19,542 bases of DNA, from positions 1 to 19,542 of the forward strand of contig WQRP01000012.1 of assembly GCA_009786675.1 (NCBI GenBank). Reading direction: 5' to 3'. Below, in pieces: positions 1 to 4,379 of the stretch. The translations under genes and the position numbers were made by a program. The notes under the pieces are model-generated. The model ran no database searches. It was not told the origin of the DNA and saw nothing but the letters and a program-made list of their open reading frames with translations. The DNA is from Treponema sp. GTDB taxonomy: Bacteria; Spirochaetota; Spirochaetia; Treponematales; Breznakiellaceae. Position 1 is the stretch's first letter. Each line of letters begins with the position of its first letter.

Positions 1-48
1 GATCCGTAACGACGGGGACAAACGCGGACAAAGCAGGAGAACCACGAC

Positions 49-2211
49 ATGACCAAACTACGCACACTAACTTCCATAATCACCGTATTAGCCCTGGCGG
101 TTGTCCTTTCCGGCTGCCCCATGAACGGCGACAACGACAACAACGTCGTCGTCCCAGAACCCCTGCCGGCACCGCAAACAACCCTGTACGGATCCCTGCT
201 GTCGTGGCCGGCGATCCCCGGGGCCTATGCATACTCCGTACGCACAGGCGACCTCCGGGAAAACGTCGCCGCCATCGGGACAGGCACCAGACAGTTCGAC
301 CTTGCCGGACTTAGGCTTCCCCCCGGCTCACACGCAGTAACCGTCGTCGCCCTGGGGGTTCCCGGACAGAGCCTGGACTCCCCGGCCGCCACCCCGGTAA
401 CGTTTACCGTCGCCCAAGACCCGGAAAACGGCAACGGTAACGACAACGGCGACAATGGCAATGGCGACGATAACGGAAACGACGACAACGGTTTGGATCC
501 GGTTGATGTTACACACTACAGCACAAATATTGGTGGAATTGACTTTGCTACATCCGGTTATATCGCCAGCGACTTGACGGCAGAAGAAACGATACAGCTT
601 CAGGCCCAAATCGATGCCATAGCGGCCCAGTTCAACGCATTAACCGCCGGGCAACTTGCCGAGTTTGCGCCCTTAGTAGACAGCCTGATGGTCAGCATCC
701 ATCCGGTTCAAGACGGACGCCAAATCAGCCTTATAGGCAATCCCGGCGAACGCAAAGCCGTTATCTATACGAACAGCAAAACTGCTGCGGGCATACTTGA
801 AGACCTGCAGAACGGCGCAGAAAGAGCAAGCGACAAGAACGCTGCCGACCTTAACAATGCGATTGTAGAGGGCCCGACCAACATTTCCCATCAAAACGTT
901 GACTTCGTCATCCAGGGTGGTGTTACCCAGGGACGTTTGTACGTCATAACGGCCAAGATTGCTGGTTTGAACATTCAGGCTAATTCTGCCTTGATTGGCA
1001 CGATTACGTTTGGTAATGTTGATACGATATCCGACCAGGTTGGTACTGGCGAAGACGCGACGGGCAACCTGATAGTTCCGTGGAATGTAACAAGCGGCGA
1101 GCTTGATGCCGCGATTGGGGTTCTTGTAACAAAAGTCAACGGCGAGCGCGAACGCGCCCGTGAGGCCCGCGAACAGGCAGAACGCATTGAAAACGAAAGA
1201 CGGCAGCAAGTTATCACACAGTTGTCCGCTGAATTTGCCGGATATATATCGAGCATTACGTTCGCGGATGTCGATGTCCCCGGTTATGAGCTTGACGAAG
1301 ACTCTGACCCTGTTACGGCCAGCGTTATACTTCCGAACAACTTTACTGCCGATCAAGCCCGCGCCTTTATCGAAGACACCGTGATGGAATCCATTAACAC
1401 CGCCCGCGCTACCGACACCGGCCCCGACCCATTCCATGTGTTTACGGACGGCGCCGGCAACGAATTATCCTTCTTTGCGGAGGAAGGCTTTGATTATACC
1501 GCCGCCTTCGCTTGGGTGACATTGCCAGGAAATCAAGCCTTTATTGGACAAATGGCCCCATACGTTGTAAGCTTAACCTTAAAGTTTGATGTTGATGGCG
1601 ACCGCGAGGTCCGTCTTGTTGAAGGCGGTCGTACCACGATCATAAGCGACGGTAGTGATATTCGTTTAGACCTAGAGTGGGGTCAAGCAGTAGCAAATGG
1701 TTGGCTCCCCCCAACCCACAACGGCCCCACCCCAGAACCCTTCCATGTGTTCACGGACGCCGCCGGTAACGAATTATCCTTCTTTGCGGAGGAAGGCTTT
1801 GACTATTCCGCCGCCCTCGCTTGGGTAAAAAGCCCAACAAATTTGGATCTTATTGAATGGGCTTCTGAATACGTTGCCAGCTTAACCTTTAAGCTTAATG
1901 TCGACGGCAACCGCCAGATTCGTCTTAACGAAGAGGACCCGCCTCGTGCTGTTGTCATAAGCGATGGTAGTGGTACTAGAGATGACGATTTAATTGAAGG
2001 GGTTTTAGTTGGCATGGGTATTAACCCACCCACCCACACCATGCTGAATGCCATCAGCGGAGGCGCGAGGGTGTGGAGGCGCGAGGGTGTCAGTCATGAA
2101 AAACCCGTAGCGTTGTGCACAACGGGGTACACTACAGGTAGCGTCCCCCCCTCCCCCCATGGGTACGCACCAGTATCCAGCGGCGCGAGGGTGACAGTCA
2201 CCAGTTTTTAA
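49..2211 (+). CDS. Large lipoprotein with FN3-like domain, N/D/G linker and duplicated C-terminal module
   Basis: The protein has 720 residues. It starts with a basic n-region, a hydrophobic stretch and the lipobox LSGC (lipid-modified Cys at residue 23), so it should be an exported lipoprotein. The start ATG follows AGGAGA by a normal distance. Residues ~45-122 look like a fibronectin-III/beta-sandwich domain. Residues 124-148 are a low-complexity Asn/Asp/Gly linker. Residues ~155-360 are an unrecognised domain. Residues ~365-390 form a charged helix (GERERAREAREQAERIE), probably coiled coil. Residues 462-564 and 565-664 are a tandem duplication of one ~103-residue module (FHVFTDxAGNELSFFAEEGFDY). 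The last ~55 residues are encoded by short repeat DNA and are unlikely to be original. The gene is more AT-rich than the core genes. No enzymatic motif is recognised; a surface or adhesion role is inference only. Confidence 0.8.
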   Translation: MTKLRTLTSIITVLALAVVLSGCPMNGDNDNNVVVPEPLPAPQTTLYGSLLSWPAIPGAYAYSVRTGDLRENVAAIGTGTRQFDLAGLRLPPGSHAVTVVALGVPGQSLDSPAATPVTFTVAQDPENGNGNDNGDNGNGDDNGNDDNGLDPVDVTHYSTNIGGIDFATSGYIASDLTAEETIQLQAQIDAIAAQFNALTAGQLAEFAPLVDSLMVSIHPVQDGRQISLIGNPGERKAVIYTNSKTAAGILEDLQNGAERASDKNAADLNNAIVEGPTNISHQNVDFVIQGGVTQGRLYVITAKIAGLNIQANSALIGTITFGNVDTISDQVGTGEDATGNLIVPWNVTSGELDAAIGVLVTKVNGERERAREAREQAERIENERRQQVITQLSAEFAGYISSITFADVDVPGYELDEDSDPVTASVILPNNFTADQARAFIEDTVMESINTARATDTGPDPFHVFTDGAGNELSFFAEEGFDYTAAFAWVTLPGNQAFIGQMAPYVVSLTLKFDVDGDREVRLVEGGRTTIISDGSDIRLDLEWGQAVANGWLPPTHNGPTPEPFHVFTDAAGNELSFFAEEGFDYSAALAWVKSPTNLDLIEWASEYVASLTFKLNVDGNRQIRLNEEDPPRAVVISDGSGTRDDDLIEGVLVGMGINPPTHTMLNAISGGARVWRREGVSHEKPVALCTTGYTTGSVPPSPHGYAPVSSGARVTVTSF
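1432..2040 (+). repeat. In-frame tandem duplication, 309-bp period
   Basis: The copies start at 1432 and 1741 and encode ~103-residue modules. The first ~75 bp of the copies is almost identical at DNA level (TTCCATGTGTT, then GAATTATCCTTCTTTGCGGAGG in both). The rest is diverged but clearly alignable: YVVSLTLKFDVDGDREVRL against YVASLTFKLNVDGNRQIRL, and both modules end in PPTH. The gradient of identity suggests an old duplication with later gene conversion or selection at its 5' part. Confidence 0.85.
2059..2090 (+). repeat. Perfect 16-bp tandem repeat containing the GGCGCGAGGGTG motif
   Basis: GGAGGCGCGAGGGTGT occurs twice back to back (2059-2074 and 2075-2090). The core GGCGCGAGGGTG recurs at 2182-2193, and GCGCGAGGGTG recurs at 4324-4334 just upstream of uvrC. 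These copies bracket the degraded accessory island. The first three lie within the 3' end of the lipoprotein reading frame. Confidence 0.8.
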
Positions 2212-2242
2212 ACTCTCCGCGCAGGGTGACTGGCACTTTTTT
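2182..2242 (+). repeat. REP-like palindromic repeats (GGTGACnGnCAC type)
   Basis: A third GGCGCGAGGGTG copy runs directly into the near-perfect palindrome GGTGACAGTCACC (2190-2202). A related copy GGTGACTGGCAC (2225-2236), preceded by GCGCA, is followed by six T. A further relative, GGTGACAATCAC, lies at 3101-3112 between the Fic and Phd remnants. Such short palindromes resemble REP elements that are moved by IS200-like/RAYT transposases. No such transposase is in the window, so the mobile origin is inference. Confidence 0.55.
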
Positions 2243-2273
2243 CCTGCTACAGGGTAGTTAGCACACTCCAACA

Positions 2274-2300
2274 GGCCGTCCTTCGGGCGGCCATTTTTTT
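2274..2300 (+). terminator. Rho-independent terminator downstream of the lipoprotein gene
   Basis: GGCCGTCC-TTC-GGGCGGCC forms an 8-bp stem (one G-T pair) with a 3-nt loop, followed by A and seven T. It lies ~60 bp after the lipoprotein stop codon and is well placed to end that transcript. Confidence 0.85.
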
Positions 2301-2368
2301 GCAAAAATTTCCCGCCGGACTAAAGCATTTTTCAATTTCGCGCCTTATATACAGTCAGGAGGCACATC

Positions 2369-2446
2369 ATGCGAAGAAAACGGGAATTCACGAAAGGCGT
2401 CCTGGCTTACGTGGTAGAGGGCTCCTTCTTGCCATGGGGATTATAA
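2369..2446 (+). CDS. Possible 25-codon ORF with a strong Shine-Dalgarno; signal-peptide-like remnant
   Basis: ATG at 2369 follows a perfect AGGAGG (2357-2362) by 6 nt and opens a 25-codon frame ending TAA at 2444-2446. The product begins MRRKREFTKGVLAYVV: a basic start followed by a short hydrophobic stretch, like the n- and h-regions of a lipoprotein signal peptide. The end of the frame overlaps the promoter of the next module. It is either a true small peptide or, more likely, the surviving 5' end of a lipoprotein gene whose body was replaced by the incoming toxin-antitoxin DNA. Confidence 0.35.
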   Translation: MRRKREFTKGVLAYVVEGSFLPWGL

Positions 2447-2457
2447 CAATATATAAT
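2429..2457 (+). promoter_or_regulatory. Sigma-70-type promoter of the vbhA-fic module
   Basis: The -35 element TTGCCA (2429-2434, 5 of 6 consensus bases) is separated by 17 nt from a perfect -10 TATAAT (2452-2457). The predicted start is near 2464, giving a ~30-nt leader with the AAGGGGA ribosome site at 2482-2488 before ATG 2493. Confidence 0.7.
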
Positions 2458-2461
2458 AATG

Positions 2462-2481
2462 GCATGGGATTTTGTCCATGC
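2462..2481. promoter_or_regulatory. Inverted repeat at the vbhA transcription start, candidate operator
   Basis: GCATGG-N8-CCATGC (2462-2481) begins at the predicted start point. A related CCATGG (2432-2437) sits in the -35 region. Repeated CATGG half-sites around a promoter fit autoregulation of a toxin-antitoxin module, but could also form an mRNA hairpin upstream of the ribosome site. Confidence 0.4.
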
Positions 2482-2492
2482 AAGGGGATTTT

Positions 2493-2669
2493 ATGACCGA
2501 AAACGTGGAATACATTATCGAAAACATTGATTTTTCCATGAGAATGGAAGACATGCCGCTGACGGACGAGGATAAGTCGCGCCTGTTGCTATGCCTCAAC
2601 GGAAGCAGGGACATAAACGAGGTTTTGCAGGAAACCATACAAAAACACGCAATGGTAGCCTCCACGTAA
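2493..2669 (+). CDS. VbhA-type antitoxin of a Fic toxin
   Basis: This 58-residue protein begins at ATG 2493, 4 nt after AAGGGGA; the longer frame from TTG 2472 lacks a ribosome site in the right place. Class I Fic antitoxins such as VbhA block ATP binding by the Fic domain through an inhibitory helix carrying (S/T)xxxE(G/N). Here residues 15-20 read SMRMED, giving S15 and E19 with D in place of G/N. This is followed by the typical TDEDKSRLLLCLNGSRDINEVLQ helices. The stop is 3 nt before the Fic start codon, the usual order of a vbhA-fic operon. The antitoxin looks complete although its toxin is broken. Confidence 0.7.
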   Translation: MTENVEYIIENIDFSMRMEDMPLTDEDKSRLLLCLNGSRDINEVLQETIQKHAMVAST

Positions 2670-2672
2670 TCC

Positions 2673-3073
2673 ATGGGAAAATACGACTATACCTATGACG
2701 GTTCCGAAGGCTGCTGCTATCCCGGAACCGACATACTGAAAAACAAGCTCGGAATATGGAAAGCTCGGATAAAATAATGAAAGACCTGCGAAACGAAAAC
2801 TTTTTGAAAGGGTTAGGCAAAACAAAGTTCGTAGAGCGAACGGCTTATTATATGGGCGAAGTCAACGCCCTGCATCCGTTTCGCGAAGGGAACGGAAGAA
2901 CCGCCCGGGAGTTTTTCAGACAGCTTTCATTAAACGCAAATTATCTTTTGGACTTTGGCAAAACGGATAACACAAAACTGTTAATCGCGGACATAGAGGC
3001 TTTTAACGGCAGGTATGACAATTTGGTAAAAATATTGGAAACGGCGATAAACGAAAAGAAGGAAGCACGATGA
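2673..3073 (+). pseudogene. fic: Fic-family toxin (AMP transferase) with internal deletion and frameshift
   Basis: ATG 2673 opens the typical Fic N-terminus (CYPGTDILKNKLGI, matching YPGLDIMRNRLNI of E. coli Fic) but stops at TAA 2775-2777. The rest continues in another frame from ~2756: MKDLRNENFLKGLGKTKFVERTAYYMGEVNALHPFREGNGRT, containing the complete Fic motif HPFxxGNGR, then a C-terminal helix to TGA 3071-3073. Compared with the ~200-residue E. coli protein, roughly 70-75 residues between KNKLGI and the helix before the motif are absent, including the substrate-binding flap. The junction carries a short direct repeat AAGCTCGGA (2745-2753 and 2761-2769). Fic enzymes transfer AMP to target proteins; this copy cannot make a full fold and should be inactive. 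Confidence 0.85.
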
Positions 3074-3100
3074 TGACAATGGTGCCTTCGGTGACACAAC

Positions 3101-3112
3101 GGTGACAATCAC
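3101..3112 (+). repeat. Single copy of the GGTGACaaTCAC palindromic motif
   Basis: GGTGACAATCAC, preceded by GGTGCC and GGTGAC repeats at 3081-3094, sits between two toxin-antitoxin remnants. It matches the palindromes at 2190 and 2225 except in the centre, and may mark an insertion or recombination boundary. Confidence 0.4.
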
Positions 3113-3281
3113 GAAATTTTTAGGGTGCCGACGGGATCGGTTGTCCTTACCTTTACCCTGGGGGAAGTTCCCGCCGAGGAGGGGCGGACGAAAGAGCGCG
3201 TATTCGGCTGCGCCAAAGGGAAATACCGCATGGCCGATGATTTTGACGCCCCTCTTGACGACTTTCAAGGATTACATGTAA
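3113..3281 (+). pseudogene. Phd/YefM-type antitoxin, C-terminal remnant with frameshift
   Basis: The frame starting near 3113 encodes VFGCAKGKYRMADDFDAPLDDF, the characteristic C-terminus of Phd-type antitoxins paired with PIN toxins (usually ending DDFDAPLDDFKxYM). After DDF an extra C near 3266 moves the natural ending KDYM-stop (AAG GAT TAC ATG TAA, to 3281) out of frame. The DNA-binding N-terminus is missing: only ~50 residues are homologous, against ~75-80 for the family, and the frame meets a stop at 3092-3094. TAA at 3279-3281 abuts the VapC ATG at 3282, the original operon spacing. The remnant should be non-functional. Confidence 0.65.
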
Positions 3282-3428
3282 ATGGGCACATACCTGCTTG
3301 ACACCCACGCCGCCATTTGGTTTTTCAACGGCGACACGCGGCTGTCAGAAACCGCTCGCCAAATCATCTGCGACCGTTCCAACCCCGTATACTTGAGCAT
3401 AGCGTCCGCCTATGGTGTAATACGTTGA
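3282..3428 (+). pseudogene. vapC: PIN-domain (VapC) toxin, 3'-truncated
   Basis: The ORF of 48 codons begins MGTYLLDTHAAIWFFNGD, the N-terminal PIN signature with the first catalytic Asp (LLDTH). It continues through LSETARQII and VYLSIAS, where homology to PIN toxins stops. A complete VapC is ~125-135 residues; the acidic residues in the middle and C-terminal part are absent. The break at ~3409 coincides with the truncated end of the HigB-like gene on the other strand, so one recombination event probably joined two toxin loci tail to tail. VapC proteins cleave RNA; this one cannot be active. Confidence 0.75.
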
Positions 3429-3615
3429 GACCGTAGTCGATGCACATTGCCCGGACTTCCCCGCCTTCCGGCGACCAGTCGCCAAAGTTCCCCAGACTGG
3501 CGCGCTCGATTCTGGCTCGAATACGCGCTTTTGCCCGACTGTCTTTCAAATCCCTAAGACAATCGCTGAAAGCCCCTGTTTGCTCAATTTCGTACACGGC
3601 AGCAATGTAGATCAT
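3364..3615 (-). pseudogene. RelE/ParE-superfamily toxin (HigB-like), 3'-truncated
   Basis: Homology runs from VYEIEQTGAFSDCLRDL through KARIRARIERASLGNFGDW to MCIDYG, a pattern typical of the ~100-residue toxin-first HigB-like family (addiction module killer proteins). After IDYG (codon at 3430-3432) the expected GYRVYF-type C-terminus is replaced by unrelated residues read from the VapC remnant, so about a third of the toxin, including its last beta strands, is gone. ATG 3615 is the longest start; GTG 3597 fits the family N-terminus (VYEIEQT) and the predicted transcription start better. No downstream antitoxin remains. Such toxins inhibit translation; this copy should be inactive. Confidence 0.7.
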
Positions 3616-3632
3616 TATCTACATCCTGTCAA
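3604..3632 (-). promoter_or_regulatory. Promoter with overlapping 8-bp palindrome for the HigB-like gene
   Basis: On the minus strand TTGACA (3632-3627) is followed after 17 nt by TACATT (3609-3604, 4 of 6). A perfect palindrome ATGTAGAT-N4-ATCTACAT (3605-3624) fills the spacer and overlaps the -10, the expected position for an antitoxin-bound operator. The predicted start point falls at about GTG 3597, implying a leaderless message. Confidence 0.5.
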
Positions 3633-3787
3633 GGCATAGCATGTCGTAGGCACGACGACGGCGATTGCAAATCGGGCGCTTGACAAGGCGCAAATGGCGG
3701 GTTATGCTTTGGTATCTGAATTGCCCGAGAATTAGCGCTTAGGGGACGCTCTGCGTCGTTTGGACTGCGCCCTTACCGATTCAGAAG
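3633..3787. other. Intergenic stretch with no recognisable gene
   Basis: Between the HigB promoter and the nuclease fragment nothing convincing is seen. A plus-strand frame at 3640-3735 (ending ALVSELPEN) has no start or ribosome site and is not recognised; it could be the tail of another lost gene. Confidence 0.4.
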
Positions 3788-4246
3788 TCAGCCGCTCTGG
3801 GTTCGCTCCCACAGCGGCTTTTTGTTTTTCCGGCCGTCTTTTCTGGTAAGGTAGGCGGTTTTCACGTCCCAAAAATCGCCGCATTCCGAGGGTTCCAGCC
3901 TGGAAACGATCGACGCGTGTCGGTGCCCCTTTTTGTGAAGAATCAGCGCGCCTTGTTTTCCTTCGTAAATTGCGTCGTAACTTTCGGCAATATAAGCGAC
4001 GAAGTCTCTTGCGCTGTCAAAGCCAACCAGCTTTATTTCCTTCATGCGCCTGGGCCTTTCGATATGCCTTTCGCCATACCCCCGCTCGCCGCCGGATTCC
4101 TGCTCCCCTATTCGCAAGCGTATCTTTCCCGCCTGCCGTCGTATAACCTTTGATATTTCGGGCGAAATTTCCCCAAAGTCCTTTTCTCCGTCTTTTGTAA
4201 GGACGTATTCCCCGTCATGCCGCGCGGGGCAGTTGCCGTTTCCCAC
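3788..4246 (-). pseudogene. Fragment of a phage-type barnase/colicin-E5-like nuclease-domain protein
   Basis: The frame encodes KDFGEISPEISKVIRRQAGK, IRLRIGEQ, GERGYGERHIE, VGFDSARDFVAYIAESYDAIYEG, ALILHKKG, IVSRLEPSECGDFWDVKTAYLTR and KNKKPLWERTQSG. These resemble the nuclease module found at the C-terminus of phage MuF-like and polyvalent proteins (PBECR-type, barnase/EndoU/ColicinE5/RelE fold). The reading frame is open upstream only to a TAG at 4283-4285, GTG 4246 has no clear ribosome site, and such modules normally end a much longer protein. I therefore read this as a detached C-terminal remnant of a prophage gene. The family call is by eye; function as an RNase is inference. Confidence 0.5.
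3790..3829 (+). terminator. Terminator-like hairpin overlapping the 3' end of the nuclease fragment
   Basis: AGCCGCT and AGCGGCT (7 bp) enclose an inner TGGG/CCCA stem and are followed by TTTTTGTTTTT on the plus strand, a strong intrinsic-terminator shape for plus-strand transcription out of the toxin-antitoxin remnants. The same bases encode the conserved KPLWERTQSG ending on the minus strand, so the structure may be partly a by-product of coding. Confidence 0.5.
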
Positions 4247-4323
4247 TTTGTCGATCTTCCATGCTTGCGCGTTTCCCGTATGCTAGCAATTTTTTTGCCG
4301 CCGGTAAAGGGGGCGGTCGTGAC

Positions 4324-4334
4324 GCGCGAGGGTG
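4324..4334 (+). repeat. Right-hand copy of the GCGCGAGGGTG repeat
   Basis: Same orientation and sequence as the copies at 2064-2073, 2080-2089 and 2184-2193. It lies at the boundary between the accessory island and the uvrC promoter region, consistent with a recombination or insertion junction. Confidence 0.6.
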
Positions 4335-4353
4335 CCATATCCGCTGGATGAGT

Positions 4354-4373
4354 TAGGGGAAAACCCCTATACT
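4354..4373 (+). promoter_or_regulatory. uvrC -10-like box with overlapping palindrome
   Basis: TATACT (4368-4373, 5 of 6) lies 6 nt before ATG 4380, and the perfect palindrome TAGGGG-AAAA-CCCCTA (4354-4369) overlaps its first bases. No good -35 is visible. If the transcript starts at the ATG, the palindrome is a DNA operator; if it starts upstream, the same bases form a 6-bp hairpin at the ribosome-binding position. Confidence 0.4.
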
Positions 4374-4379
4374 AAACCG

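Noticed and set aside
2231..2247. TGGCAC followed by TGC as a possible sigma-54 promoter
   Set aside because: GG and GC elements are 14 nt apart instead of 12 and the TTGC half is missing; it is better explained as part of the palindromic repeat.
2005..2304. 99-codon minus-strand frame over the repeat region
   Set aside because: Made of the GGCGCGAGGGTG repeats and the terminator; no ribosome site or motif.
3640..3735. 31-codon plus-strand frame ending ALVSELPEN
   Set aside because: No start codon context, no ribosome site, no recognised family.
3790..3820. tRNA or tmRNA 3' end (GGGTTCGCTCCC resembles a T-arm)
   Set aside because: No acceptor, D or anticodon arms upstream and no CCA. The outer stem plus T-run fits a terminator-like hairpin and the bases encode a conserved peptide ending.
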